Source: Bradyrhizobium sp. 4 (lineage in GTDB: Bacteria > Pseudomonadota > Alphaproteobacteria > Rhizobiales > Xanthobacteraceae). Taken from it: a DNA stretch of 64,000 bases. The DNA is taken from positions 310,001-374,000 of the forward strand of contig NZ_CP064686.1 in the NCBI RefSeq assembly GCF_023100905.1, written 5' to 3'. The notes beneath the pieces are model-generated. The model ran no database searches. It had not been told where the DNA came from and was given only the letters and a program-made list of their open reading frames with translations. Positions 24,245 through 32,782 of this stretch are shown piece by piece; position 1 is the stretch's first letter, and each line of letters opens with the position of its first letter. Position numbers and translations under genes: made by a program.

Positions 24245-25132
24245 ATGGCCGAGATCAAAAAGCCCATCGCTTATTCGCCGAGCTGGACCTTCTTTGAGGG
24301 CAAATGGCATGACGGCAATGTGCCGATCATGGGTCCGCGCACGCATGCGGCCTGGCTCGGCTCCGTCGTGTTCGACGGTGCGCGGGCGTTCGAAGGCGTC
24401 GCGCCCGATCTCGACCGTCACGTCGCCCGCGCCAATCAATCCGCGATCAGCTTTGGCCTGAAGCCGCTGGTCGATACCGGGACCTGGCTGACACTCGCAA
24501 ACGAGGGCATCGCGCGCTTCGCGCCGAATGCCGAGCTCTACGTCCGTCCGATGTACTGGGCGCGGAACGGCTCGGGCGGCGGCGTGCTGTTCGATCCCGA
24601 GACCACCGATTGGTGCCTGTGCATCTACGAGGCGCCGATGCCAAAGCCGGTCGGCAACGCGATCACGCTGTCGCCGTTCCGCAGGCCCACCGCCGAGTGC
24701 GCCCCGGTCGAGGCCAAGGCCGCCTGTCTCTATCCGAACAATTCGCGCGCGCTTGCCGAGGCCGCCTCGCGCGGCTTCCAGAACGCGCTGATGCTCGACA
24801 TGCTCGGCAACGTCGCGGAGTTCGGCAATTCCAACGTGTTCATGGCCAAGGACGGCGTGGTCTACACGCCGGTACCGAACGGCACCTTCCTCAACGGCAT
24901 CACCCGCCAGCGGGTCATCAGCCTGCTTCGCGCCGACGGCGTCACCGTGGTCGAGAAGACGCTGCGCTATGCCGACTTCCTCGCCGCCGACGAGATCTTT
25001 TCTACGGGCAATTTCGCGAAAGTCGCGCCGGTGATCCGCATCGATGATCGCGAGCTGCAGCCGGGCCCGTTCTACACCCGCGCGCGCAAGCTCTATTGGG
25101 ACTTTGCCCACGTGGTGAAGCTGGCGGCGTAG
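24245..25132 (+). CDS. Class IV (branched-chain) aminotransferase
   Basis: This 295-residue fold-type IV PLP enzyme has FEGKWHDGNVPIMGPRTHA, FDGARAFEGVAPDLDRHVAR, LYVRPMYWAR, the PLP lysine region VEAKAACLYPNNSRAL, and EFGNSNVFMAKDGVVYTP, as in BCAT. It probably interconverts branched-chain amino and 2-oxo acids, although D-amino-acid transaminases share this fold. The start at 24245 (MAEIKKP) has GGAG about 9 bases upstream. It is transcribed alone, ending before a repeat element. Confidence 0.85.
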   Translation: MAEIKKPIAYSPSWTFFEGKWHDGNVPIMGPRTHAAWLGSVVFDGARAFEGVAPDLDRHVARANQSAISFGLKPLVDTGTWLTLANEGIARFAPNAELYVRPMYWARNGSGGGVLFDPETTDWCLCIYEAPMPKPVGNAITLSPFRRPTAECAPVEAKAACLYPNNSRALAEAASRGFQNALMLDMLGNVAEFGNSNVFMAKDGVVYTPVPNGTFLNGITRQRVISLLRADGVTVVEKTLRYADFLAADEIFSTGNFAKVAPVIRIDDRELQPGPFYTRARKLYWDFAHVVKLAA

Positions 25133-25147
25133 CTTCCGCAGTTTCCC

Positions 25148-25227
25148 CGTCATTGCGAGCAAAGCGAAGCAATCCAGGCTGCCTCCGCGGAGGGATTCTG
25201 GATTGCTTCGCTGCGCTCGCAATGACG
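25148..25227. repeat. Palindromic dispersed repeat (CGTCATTGCGAGC type)
   Basis: CGTCATTGCGAGC (25148-25160) with the following AGCGAAGCAATCCAG is mirrored by CTGGATTGCTTCGCT and GCTCGCAATGACG (25215-25227). This is a widespread bacterial palindromic element. It lies between convergent aminotransferase and phaR genes and may end both transcripts. Confidence 0.75.
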
Positions 25228-25292
25228 AGGTGGGGGACTGCTGAGGAAATCAGCGGGCCGCGGCGCTCGCGACGCGAGCGCGACGAGAGGAC

Positions 25293-25889
25293 CTATTCGT
25301 CCTTCTTCGACATCCGCTCGAGGCGTTCCTGCATGTCCTTCATCTGCTGGCGCAGATCGTCGATATTGCTGTCCTTCGGGGCTTCTGCGGTCGGCTCGGG
25401 CGCCGGCTCCGCGGAGCCGGCGGGGCGGCCTGCGCCGGGCGCGAAAGGCTTGAACATCGAGAAGGTCTGCTGGAACAGCTCCATGTTGCGGCGGACCTGT
25501 TCCTCCAGCGGCGCAAACGGGGTCCCGGACAGCGAGGTGGCGATCTGCTTGCGGAACTTCTCCTGCTCCTGCGTCAGCGACGCGATGGCCTGCTCCAGAT
25601 ATTTCGGCACCACCATCTGCATGCTGTCGCCGTAGAAGCGGATGAGCTGGCGCAGGAAAGTGGTCGGGAGCAGGTTCTGGCCGGCCTTGTTCTCCTGCTC
25701 GAAGATGATCTGGGCAAGTACGGAGCGGGTGATGTCGTCGCCGGTCTTGGCGTCGTAGACCAGGAAATCTTCGCCGTCCTTGACCATGGAGGCGAGGTCT
25801 TCCAGCGTCACGTAAGTGCTCGTCCCGGTGTTATAGAGCCGGCGGTTCGCGTATTTCTTGATGGTGGTGGGTTGGTCTGATTTCGCCAT
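25293..25889 (-). CDS. phaR: Polyhydroxyalkanoate synthesis regulator PhaR
   Basis: This 198-residue protein has the PHB_acc_N DNA-binding domain (IKKYANRRLYNTGTSTYVTL, residues 10-29) and a PHB_acc domain (FLRQLIRFYGDSMQMVVPKY). A Pro/Ala linker and a helical end (DDLRQQMKDMQERLERM) follow. PhaR represses phasin and PHA genes and is released by binding PHA. It is divergent from phaA, which fits control of the adjacent biosynthetic genes. The phaC synthase gene is not in this window. Confidence 0.95.
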   Translation of the reverse strand: MAKSDQPTTIKKYANRRLYNTGTSTYVTLEDLASMVKDGEDFLVYDAKTGDDITRSVLAQIIFEQENKAGQNLLPTTFLRQLIRFYGDSMQMVVPKYLEQAIASLTQEQEKFRKQIATSLSGTPFAPLEEQVRRNMELFQQTFSMFKPFAPGAGRPAGSAEPAPEPTAEAPKDSNIDDLRQQMKDMQERLERMSKKDE

Positions 25890-26192
25890 GGGCTCTCACT
25901 TGCAAGCGCGGAGAACGGGAACCTGACGGGCTATGCCGCAGGGCGGGAAGAGTACGCAACGCAACAAAATAAGCATTTTCAAAGGGGTCACGCTACCGTT
26001 TTGTGCGCCACGGTTAATCGGGCAGCAAAAACGTGCTTGCGAAAGCGCCAAGAACGCTATTTTGAATGCGCTGCGGGATGAATTCGGCCGCCGGCCGATT
26101 GACATGCCTCAACGACGTTAACAGGATGCCGTCCGAGACTGGCGAGCCGTTTCCCCAGCCCCGTCTGCCCCCATTCAACCCAGGAGATGCCC

Positions 26193-27371
26193 ATGTCAGA
26201 CGATGTCGTCATCGTCAGCGCCGCCCGCACCCCGGTCGGAAGCTTCAACGGAGCGTTCGCAACCCTTCCCGCCCATGATCTCGGCGCCATCGCCATCAAG
26301 GCCGCGCTGGAGCGCGGCGGCATCGAGCCCGGCCGGGTCTCCGAAGTCATCATGGGCCAGATCCTGACCGCCGCCCAGGGTCAGAACCCGGCCCGCCAGG
26401 CCTCGATCAATGCCGGCATTCCGGTCGAGAGCCCGGCCTGGGGCGTCAACCAGCTCTGCGGCTCGGGCCTGCGCACCGTTGCGCTCGGCTATCAGGCACT
26501 GCTCAACGGCGATTCCGAGATCGTGGTCGCCGGCGGCCAGGAATCCATGAGCATGGCTCCGCACGCCCAGTACCTGCGTGGCGGCGTCAAGATGGGTGCA
26601 GTCGAATTCATCGACACCATGATCAAGGACGGTCTGTGGGACGCCTTCAACGGCTATCACATGGGCAACACCGCCGAGAACGTCGCGCGGCAGTGGCAGA
26701 TCACCCGCGCCCAGCAGGACGAGTTCGCGGTCGCCTCGCAGCAGAAGGCCGAAGCCGCGCAGAAGGCCGGTAGATTCAACGACGAAATCGTTCCCGTCAC
26801 CATCAAGGGACGCAAGGGCGATGTCGTCGTCAGCGCCGACGAATATCCGCGCCATGGCGCAACGGTCGACGCGATGGCGAAGCTCCGTCCGGCCTTCGAG
26901 AAGGACGGCACGGTCACCGCGGGCTCTGCGTCGGGTATCAATGACGGCGCTGCGGTCGTGGTGCTGATGACCGCCAAGCAGGCTGCCAAGGAAGGCAAGA
27001 AGCCGCTCGCGCGCATCGTGTCCTGGGCGCAGGCCGGCGTCGATCCGAAGATCATGGGCTCGGGCCCGATCCCGGCCTCGCGTGCCGCGCTGAAGAAGGC
27101 CGGCTGGAATGTCGGCGATCTCGACCTGATCGAGGCCAACGAAGCCTTCGCGGCGCAGGCCTGTGCCGTCAACAAGGATCTCGGCTGGGATACCTCCAAG
27201 GTCAACGTCAACGGCGGCGCGATCGCGATCGGCCATCCGGTCGGTGCCTCCGGCGCGCGCGTTCTGGTGACGCTGCTCCACGAAATGCAGAAGCGGGATT
27301 CAAAGAAGGGTCTCGCCACGCTGTGCATCGGCGGCGGCATGGGTATCGCGATGTGTGTGGCGCGCGACTGA
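26193..27371 (+). CDS. phaA: Acetyl-CoA acetyltransferase (beta-ketothiolase)
   Basis: This 392-residue thiolase condenses two acetyl-CoA to acetoacetyl-CoA, the first step of PHB synthesis. Catalytic residues are in NQLCGSGLRT (acyl-enzyme Cys), NGGAIAIGHPVGASG (His) and LCIGGGMGIAM (general-base Cys). AGGAG lies 6 bases before the ATG at 26193; an ATG at 26187 directly abuts that site. It is followed by phaB and divergent from phaR, a classic PHA arrangement. Confidence 0.95.
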   Translation: MSDDVVIVSAARTPVGSFNGAFATLPAHDLGAIAIKAALERGGIEPGRVSEVIMGQILTAAQGQNPARQASINAGIPVESPAWGVNQLCGSGLRTVALGYQALLNGDSEIVVAGGQESMSMAPHAQYLRGGVKMGAVEFIDTMIKDGLWDAFNGYHMGNTAENVARQWQITRAQQDEFAVASQQKAEAAQKAGRFNDEIVPVTIKGRKGDVVVSADEYPRHGATVDAMAKLRPAFEKDGTVTAGSASGINDGAAVVVLMTAKQAAKEGKKPLARIVSWAQAGVDPKIMGSGPIPASRAALKKAGWNVGDLDLIEANEAFAAQACAVNKDLGWDTSKVNVNGGAIAIGHPVGASGARVLVTLLHEMQKRDSKKGLATLCIGGGMGIAMCVARD

Positions 27372-27395
27372 AGATATTTGCCGCGTCATTTGCGC

Positions 27396-27427
27396 GTGCG
27401 CTGCACACGTGACTGAGTGCGTTGCAC
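27396..27427 (+). promoter_or_regulatory. Two TGC-N3-GCA sites, PhaR operator candidates before phaB
   Basis: GTGC-GCT-GCAC (27396-27406) and GTGC-GTT-GCAC (27417-27427) are inverted repeats placed 21 bases apart, two helical turns. PhaR of Paracoccus is known to bind TGC-rich sites of the form CTGC-N3/4-GCAG, which share the TGC-N3-GCA core. Their place after phaA and before phaB suggests separate PhaR control of phaB. Confidence 0.45.
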
Positions 27428-27493
27428 GCGATTAAAAAGGCGGCGGTTGCAAATCAAATATTCTTCGCAACCGTACAAGCCTCGACTAAAGAG

Positions 27494-27522
27494 AAACGCC
27501 CGGCTCGACGCCGGGCGTTTTG
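27494..27522 (+). terminator. Intrinsic terminator between phaA and phaB
   Basis: AAACGCCCGGC (27494-27504) pairs with GCCGGGCGTTT (27510-27520) over loop TCGAC, with T-rich sequence at the 3' side (GTTTTG). It supports separate transcripts for phaA and phaB, although the phaB promoter would then lie in the 90 bases after it or read-through must occur. Confidence 0.7.
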
Positions 27523-27612
27523 TTCTTGATGTCCGTCAAACGTGCCCCATAATCCGCGCTTAAAAACGATCGCTCAGAAACGTCCGAAGAGTCCAAGGGA
27601 AGGAAATACGAT

Positions 27613-28338
27613 ATGGCACGTGTTGCATTGGTGACGGGTGGTACGCGGGGCATCGGAGCTGCGATCAGCAAGGCGCTGAAGGCGGCCGGCTACAAGGTGG
27701 CGGCGAGCTATGCCGGCAACGACACCGCGGCGGAGAAGTTCAAGGCCGAGACCGGCATCGCCGTCTACAAATGGGACGTCAGCAGTTTCGATGCTTGCGC
27801 CGAGGGCGTGAAGAAGGTCGAGGCCGAGATCGGCCCGATCGACGTGCTCGTCAACAATGCCGGCATTACCCGCGACACCGCCTTTCACAAGATGACGCTC
27901 GAGCAGTGGAACGCCGTCATCAATACCAACCTCGGTTCGCTGTTCAACATGACGCGTCCAGTCATTGAAGGCATGCGTGCGCGCAAGTTCGGTCGCATCA
28001 TCTCGATCTCGTCGATCAACGGCCAAAAGGGACAGTTCGGCCAGGTCAACTATTCCGCGGCAAAGGCCGGTGACATCGGCTTCACCAAGGCACTCGCGCT
28101 CGAGAACGCCAAGGGCGGCATCACCGTCAACGCGATCTGCCCCGGCTACATCAACACCGAAATGGTGCAGGCCGTGCCGAAGGACGTCCTGGAAAAGAAC
28201 GTGATCCCGCAGATCCCGGTCAATCGGCTCGGCGAACCGGAAGAGATCGCGCGCGCGGTCGTGTTCCTGGCGGCCGACGAGGCCGGCTTCATCACCGGCT
28301 CGACGCTGACCATCAATGGCGGCCAATATCAGGCCTGA
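27613..28338 (+). CDS. phaB: Acetoacetyl-CoA reductase
   Basis: This 241-residue short-chain dehydrogenase has TGGTRGIGAAI (NADPH-binding Gly motif, residues 8-18), NNAGITRD, the catalytic Ser in ISISSINGQKGQFGQ, and YSAAKAG (Tyr-x3-Lys). The QKGQFGQVNY stretch is typical of PhaB. It reduces acetoacetyl-CoA to (R)-3-hydroxybutyryl-CoA for PHB. AAGGAAA lies about 9 bases upstream of the ATG. It follows phaA by 241 bases that contain a terminator and possible PhaR sites. Confidence 0.95.
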   Translation: MARVALVTGGTRGIGAAISKALKAAGYKVAASYAGNDTAAEKFKAETGIAVYKWDVSSFDACAEGVKKVEAEIGPIDVLVNNAGITRDTAFHKMTLEQWNAVINTNLGSLFNMTRPVIEGMRARKFGRIISISSINGQKGQFGQVNYSAAKAGDIGFTKALALENAKGGITVNAICPGYINTEMVQAVPKDVLEKNVIPQIPVNRLGEPEEIARAVVFLAADEAGFITGSTLTINGGQYQA

Positions 28339-28420
28339 TGACGCCAATTCTCTCCGCTGAACGTCGCTGAGCCAAATGCCTGTAGCTTCAGGCGCGACAA
28401 GGCGATAGTGAAGACGAAAA

Positions 28421-28441
28421 TGCCCGGCCTCGTGCCGGGCA
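28421..28441 (+). terminator. Hairpin downstream of phaB
   Basis: TGCCCGGC (28421-28428) pairs perfectly with GCCGGGCA (28434-28441) over loop CTCGT, 80 bases after phaB. The following TAAACG is a weak T-run, but the stem is strong and sits just before the next gene. Confidence 0.5.
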
Positions 28442-28466
28442 TAAACGTCCTCAGAGCCTTTGATCG

Positions 28467-29336
28467 ATGACCCCCCGCACGGCAACGCTGATCGGATTGA
28501 CCGCGATCCTGATGTGGTCGCTGCTGTCGGTGATGACGGTGGCGACCGGAAAGATCCCGGCGTTCCAGCTGGCCGCGATGACGTTCGCAATCGGCGGTCT
28601 CGTCGGCCTGCTCACCTGGATTGGCCGCGGCGAGGCGGCCAAAAGCCTGCGTCAGCCGCTGGCCGTGTGGACCGTCGGTGTCGGCGGATTGTTCGGCTAT
28701 CACGCGCTGTATTTCCTCGCGCTGCGCTTTGCGCCGCCGGCTGAAGCCGGCCTGCTGAATTATCTGTGGCCGCTCCTGATCGTGCTGTTCTCGTCGTTCC
28801 TGCCGGGCGAGCGGCTTGCCGTGCATCACGTCGTGGGCGCCGTGCTCGGCCTCGTCGGCACCGTGCTGCTGTTCGCCGGGAACACCTCCGGATTCACGCA
28901 GGGTCAATTGCCGGGATTGGCCGCGGCCTTCATCGCAGCGTTCGTGTGGGCGACCTATTCGGTGTTGTCGCGGCGATTGAAGGCGGTGCCGACCGATGCG
29001 GTCGCGGGATTTTGCCTCGCCACCGCCGTGCTCGCCGCGCTGATGCATGGACTGCTCGAAACCACGGTGTGGCCGGACACGACCTTGCAATGGCTCTCCG
29101 TGATCGCGCTCGGCATCGGTCCGGTCGGTGCTGCGTTCTACGCCTGGGACATCGGCATGAAGCGCGGCGACATCCGCGTGCTCGGCGCCGCGTCCTACGC
29201 GACGCCGCTACTCTCGACCGGCTTCCTCATCGCCGCCGGATTCGCCAATGCCAGCGCCAACATCACCATCGCGGCGATCCTGATCGCCGGCGGCGGCCTG
29301 ATAGCCGCGAAGGACATGGTGCTGCGAAAGCGGTAG
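28467..29336 (+). CDS. EamA/DMT-family membrane transporter
   Basis: This 289-residue protein has about ten hydrophobic helices in two EamA repeats (first ends near LLFAGNTSGF, second starts at LPGLAAAFIAAFVWATYSVLS). Such inner-membrane carriers export amino acids or other metabolites; the FVWATYSV and GPVGAAFYAWDIGMKRGD stretches resemble the YddG aromatic-amino-acid exporter group, but the substrate is not certain. The ATG at 28467 follows the phaB terminator, so it has its own promoter. Confidence 0.82.
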   Translation: MTPRTATLIGLTAILMWSLLSVMTVATGKIPAFQLAAMTFAIGGLVGLLTWIGRGEAAKSLRQPLAVWTVGVGGLFGYHALYFLALRFAPPAEAGLLNYLWPLLIVLFSSFLPGERLAVHHVVGAVLGLVGTVLLFAGNTSGFTQGQLPGLAAAFIAAFVWATYSVLSRRLKAVPTDAVAGFCLATAVLAALMHGLLETTVWPDTTLQWLSVIALGIGPVGAAFYAWDIGMKRGDIRVLGAASYATPLLSTGFLIAAGFANASANITIAAILIAGGGLIAAKDMVLRKR

Positions 29337-29370
29337 CGTCATTGCCGGCGCAAGCCGAAGCGACGGGGCC

Positions 29371-29793
29371 TTAGGGCTCCCAGCCCTTGGGCGCGAGCTC
29401 GAACTTCGCGAACTCGAAGGCTGGCGCCACAGTGCAGCCGACCAGGGTCCACTCGCCGGTGGTCTCCGCCGTCTGCCAGGCATCCGCCGGCACGATCGCC
29501 TGTGGCCGCTCGCCGTTCAACAGGTCCGCGCCGAGCCGCACCTCGTGCTGAGAGCAGCCGTCATGGGCGATGCGCAGCGTCAGCGGGCTGCCGGCGTAAT
29601 AGTGCCAGCTCTCGACCGCATCGATGCGGTGCCAGTGCGAACGCTCGCCGCGCGCCAGCAGGAAGTAGATCAGCGTCGAGCGCGCGCGGCCGTTGGTGTC
29701 GGTGGTCTGATCGCGAAACGTCTCGCGATAGTGCCCGCCTTCGGGATGCGGTCGGAGTTCAAGGCGCGCGATGATCTCGGCTGCGGTCGGCAT
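29371..29793 (-). CDS. Cupin, DUF985 family
   Basis: This 140-residue protein matches the cupin_5/DUF985 pattern: LRPHPEGGHYRETFRD, STLIYFLLARGERSHWHRID, ESWHYYAGSPLTL and a late FEFAKFELAPKGW. The beta-barrel residues SHWH and the Glu/His of ESWHYY could bind a metal. Function of the family is not established; sugar-epimerase-like roles are discussed. It is placed 37 bases downstream of gloB on the same strand and could share its transcript. Confidence 0.85.
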   Translation of the reverse strand: MPTAAEIIARLELRPHPEGGHYRETFRDQTTDTNGRARSTLIYFLLARGERSHWHRIDAVESWHYYAGSPLTLRIAHDGCSQHEVRLGADLLNGERPQAIVPADAWQTAETTGEWTLVGCTVAPAFEFAKFELAPKGWEP

Positions 29794-29830
29794 CGATTCC
29801 CGTCAGGATTTGATCTTCAGGACTTGTTCC

Positions 29831-30598
29831 TCAAGATTTGTTCTTGCGCTCGCGCAGCTCGCCGAACACCGCGGTGGCATCCGCGCCCTTCATGTGCAGC
29901 CTGGCTGCGATCGACGGTTCATCAGCGCGCAGGAATACGTTTGTCCGCTTTTCATCACCAAGCAGCGAGGGAATGGTCGGCTTGTTCTCGGCCCGCAGCC
30001 TCGCCACCTCGGCCGCGCGCGCCTGCAGCGCCGCATTGTCGGGGTCGACGGCCAGCGCGAACTTGACGTTGGATGCCGTGTATTCATGGCCGCAATAGAG
30101 CTTGAAGTCGTCGGGCAGGGCACGCAGCTTCAGAAGCGAATCCCACATCATCGGATAGGTGCCCTCGAACACGCGGCCGCAGCCGATCGAGAACAGCGTG
30201 TCGGCGGCGAACAGCGCTTTCTCGGTGTCGAACACGTAGGAGATGTGGTCGAGCGTGTGGCCGGGCGTCTCCAGTACGCGCCCCAGCAAGCTGCCGACCT
30301 TGACGATTTCGGCATTGGCGACGCGCAGGTCGACGTCTGCGATCTTAGTCGTCTTGTCATGCGGCGCGACGACGCGGCAATTGTATTTCTGCTTGAGTTC
30401 GGCGACCCCGCCGACATGATCGCCATGATGATGGGTGATCAGGATGTCGGTGAGCTGCCAGCCCTCGCGCTCGAGCGCCTTCAGGATGGGGCCGGCCTCC
30501 GGCGCGTCGATCGACGCCGTCGCCTTGGTTTCCACATCGTGGATCAGGTAACCGAAATTGTCGTTTAAACAGGTGAAAGTACGAATTTCGGCGGCCAT
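29831..30598 (-). CDS. gloB: Hydroxyacylglutathione hydrolase (glyoxalase II)
   Basis: This 255-residue metallo-beta-lactamase-fold enzyme has the metal motif THHHGDHVGG (residues about 55-64), the TPGHTLDHISY histidine, and CGHEYTASN, plus the C-terminal glutathione-binding domain with a KRTNVFLRADEP motif. It hydrolyses S-lactoylglutathione to lactate, completing methylglyoxal detoxification. It is divergent from a methyltransferase gene, an arrangement often seen in rhizobia. Confidence 0.94.
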   Translation of the reverse strand: MAAEIRTFTCLNDNFGYLIHDVETKATASIDAPEAGPILKALEREGWQLTDILITHHHGDHVGGVAELKQKYNCRVVAPHDKTTKIADVDLRVANAEIVKVGSLLGRVLETPGHTLDHISYVFDTEKALFAADTLFSIGCGRVFEGTYPMMWDSLLKLRALPDDFKLYCGHEYTASNVKFALAVDPDNAALQARAAEVARLRAENKPTIPSLLGDEKRTNVFLRADEPSIAARLHMKGADATAVFGELRERKNKS

Positions 30599-30707
30599 GT
30601 CATCTCCGATCGCGCTCAGCTCCGTCAGACAAATATGGCGTTAACGTTGCGCAGGCAATGCAATATTCCGCGCGCGGGGGCCGCCTCGTGCATGTTACAT
30701 TGCGATC

Positions 30708-31454
30708 ATGACCATTGATGTCGTCGACCTCCGCGAGTTCTACTCCCGTCGCCTCGGGATTGTGGCGCGGCAAATGATCAATCGCGGCATTCGGGAGCGC
30801 TGGCCGCGCGTCGATGGCCAGCGGGTGCTCGGCTTCGGCTATCCCACGCCCTATCTCGGGTTGTTCCGCGAGGACGCGGAGCGCTGCATCGCCTTCATGC
30901 CGTCGGCCCAGGGCGTCCTGAAATGGCCGACGGGACGGCCGGCGCTCGCCTCGCTGGTGGACGAGTTCTCGCTGCCGCTTCCCGACGCCGCGGTGGATCG
31001 CATCCTGCTGGTCCACGCACTGGAAATGTCAGACGATCCGGCCGCGCTGCTGCGCGAGGCATGGCGCGTGCTGTCGCCATCCGGTCGCGTAATTGCGGTG
31101 ATCCCGAACCGGCGCGGGGTGTGGACCCGCACCGACAGCACGCCGTTCGGTCACGGCCGGCCCTATTCGCGCTCGCAGATCACCGACCTGTTGCGCCAGA
31201 CCTGGTTCACCCCGACCGCTTGGGGCGAGGCGCTGTTCATGCCGCCCTATGCCGGCGGTTGGGTGCTGAAATCCGCACAGATGTGGGAGCGGGCCGGCGC
31301 GGCGCTGTCGCTGCCCTTTGCCGGCGTGCACATCGTCGAGGCGACCAAGCAGGTCTACCGCGCGATCCCCGCCAAGCGCGAGCGGGCGCGGCTGATTCCC
31401 TCGCTGGCGAAGCCGGTGCTGGTGCCGTCCTCGACGACGGCGACGCGCAGCTAA
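30708..31454 (+). CDS. Class I SAM-dependent methyltransferase
   Basis: This 248-residue protein has a Methyltransf_11-like core: VLGFGYPTPYL (a modified Gly-rich motif I), DRILLVHALEMSDDPAALLREAWRVL (motif IV region) and SPSGRVIAVIPNRRGVW. The SAM loop is atypical (GFGYPTPYL instead of GxGxG), so activity on SAM is probable but not certain. It is divergent from gloB, with about 110 bases between the two starts. The substrate is unknown. Confidence 0.8.
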   Translation: MTIDVVDLREFYSRRLGIVARQMINRGIRERWPRVDGQRVLGFGYPTPYLGLFREDAERCIAFMPSAQGVLKWPTGRPALASLVDEFSLPLPDAAVDRILLVHALEMSDDPAALLREAWRVLSPSGRVIAVIPNRRGVWTRTDSTPFGHGRPYSRSQITDLLRQTWFTPTAWGEALFMPPYAGGWVLKSAQMWERAGAALSLPFAGVHIVEATKQVYRAIPAKRERARLIPSLAKPVLVPSSTTATRS

Positions 31455-31459
31455 AAACA

Positions 31460-31486
31460 AATCGTCCCGGACATGCCGGGACGATT
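31460..31486. terminator. Bidirectional terminator between convergent genes
   Basis: AATCGTCCCGG (31460-31470) pairs with CCGGGACGATT (31476-31486) over a 5-base loop, with AAAAACAA before it and TT after it. It lies between the convergent methyltransferase and DUF4167 genes and can end both transcripts. Confidence 0.65.
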
Positions 31487-31525
31487 CAGGTCAGGGAATC
31501 TGGCGCAGGATGTCCGGCGAAAAGC

Positions 31526-32320
31526 TTACTCGCCGGGGGCCACTTCGTCGCTCGAGGCGGCCGGAGCGGCTTCGCGCTCGGGGCGCGGGCCATTCGGGCG
31601 GCGGCGGCGCCGTGGAAAGCGCTCGCCACCACCAGCACCTTCGAAGCCGGCCTGGCCGGGCGCGCCACTGTTCACCTGCGGCTGTGGGCCGGTGATGAAG
31701 GACGGCAGACGATCGACGCTGACCGCGTCGGCGACGACGGGCTGGGGCTGGTTCAGCGGCAGCGGTTGCGGCTGGGGCTGATATTGCGGCTGCGGACGAT
31801 GGTCGCGTTCGCGATGCTCGCGCGGCTGCTGATTGTCGCGCTGATAGTGGTTGTCGCGGGGCTGATGATCACGCGGCTGATGATCGCGCGGGCCGTCGCG
31901 GTCGCGCGTGAAGGGCGGCGGTGGCGGCTGTGGGACAAACCCCGGCTCCTGGCCGAAATTCGAGAAATTCTCGCCGTCGTCCTCGCCGTCGTCGCCGCTG
32001 CTGTTGCTGATGGGCTCATCGCCGCGCGGCTGCTGGTTCTGCCGGAACTGCTCCTGAGCCGTCGCGATCAGGCGAAAATAATGCTCGGCATGCTGGTAGT
32101 AGTTCTCGGCCGCAACGGGGTCTCCGGAAGAGCGCGCGTCGCGCGCGAGCTGGAGATATTTTTCAGCAATATGCGAAGCCGTGCCGCGGATCTTGATGTC
32201 GGGCCCGTTGGACTCGTAGACCCGGGTCATCGGGTTCTGGCCGCGCCGGTTATTATTGTTGTTATTGTTATTATTATTGTTGCGGTTGCGCATCCGCTGC
32301 TTGTTCTGACCGTTTCTCAT
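31526..32320 (-). CDS. DUF4167 protein with poly-Asn tract
   Basis: In this 264-residue protein a basic start with an 11-Asn run is followed by the conserved DUF4167 core (NGPDIKIRGTASHIAEKYLQL, ARDARSSGDPVAAENYYQHAEHYF, residues about 40-85). A long disordered Gln/Pro/Arg/His-rich region with DHQPRD repeats ends in basic FPRRRRRPNGPRP. The family is alphaproteobacterial, often near prmC, and probably binds RNA because of the basic low-complexity tail; this is inference. The poly-Asn codons form a simple-sequence repeat at 32250-32282. Confidence 0.9.
   Translation of the reverse strand: MRNGQNKQRMRNRNNNNNNNNNNNRRGQNPMTRVYESNGPDIKIRGTASHIAEKYLQLARDARSSGDPVAAENYYQHAEHYFRLIATAQEQFRQNQQPRGDEPISNSSGDDGEDDGENFSNFGQEPGFVPQPPPPPFTRDRDGPRDHQPRDHQPRDNHYQRDNQQPREHRERDHRPQPQYQPQPQPLPLNQPQPVVADAVSVDRLPSFITGPQPQVNSGAPGQAGFEGAGGGERFPRRRRRPNGPRPEREAAPAASSDEVAPGE
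32250..32282. repeat. Simple-sequence tract encoding poly-Asn
   Basis: A run of TTA/TTG triplets on the + strand (AAT/AAC codons on the coding strand) encodes the Asn tract of the DUF4167 protein. Such triplet tracts can change length by slippage without breaking the frame. Confidence 0.7.
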
Positions 32321-32782
32321 GTCCTGCCTTTAATTCCAGCCCTAAAGGTTGCACGCATTACTGATTGCCGAGAGTGACCTGATGACAGCGGTTCACATCG
32401 CTTGCGCGCAACCGCACGCAAGAGCGGATTGATCCTTGCCGATGTTCGTCGACCGTCGCGTTCAACAAAAGACGCGTTCCCCACCGCCAGCATCCATCGC
32501 CAGCGAACCCATTCATATCGCCTGCCGAAACAAGCCCTGCTTTGTTGCGTAAGTCTTCAAGCGCAATATCAGGCTTTCGTTCACGTTGCGGTCGGTAAGC
32601 AGCGCAGCTCAAATGGCCATCGCGCTCAACAGGACCTGCGGCTTGGAACCTTTATCAGTAAGCTCTCGCCCGAGAGCCCGGCTTTCGCCCGTAAGTCTAC
32701 GGGGCCGGCACCGATGTGTTGATCGGAAGGTAGTCGTTCCCAAGGGATATTCCAAGAGGTTTTTTGCAGCCCAATCCGGCTT
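32321..32782. other. Intergenic region between prmC and the DUF4167 gene
   Basis: No convincing gene is found in these 460 bases. The stretch is less GC-rich than the flanks. The DUF4167 promoter should lie here, but no pair of boxes was fixed with confidence. Confidence 0.4.
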
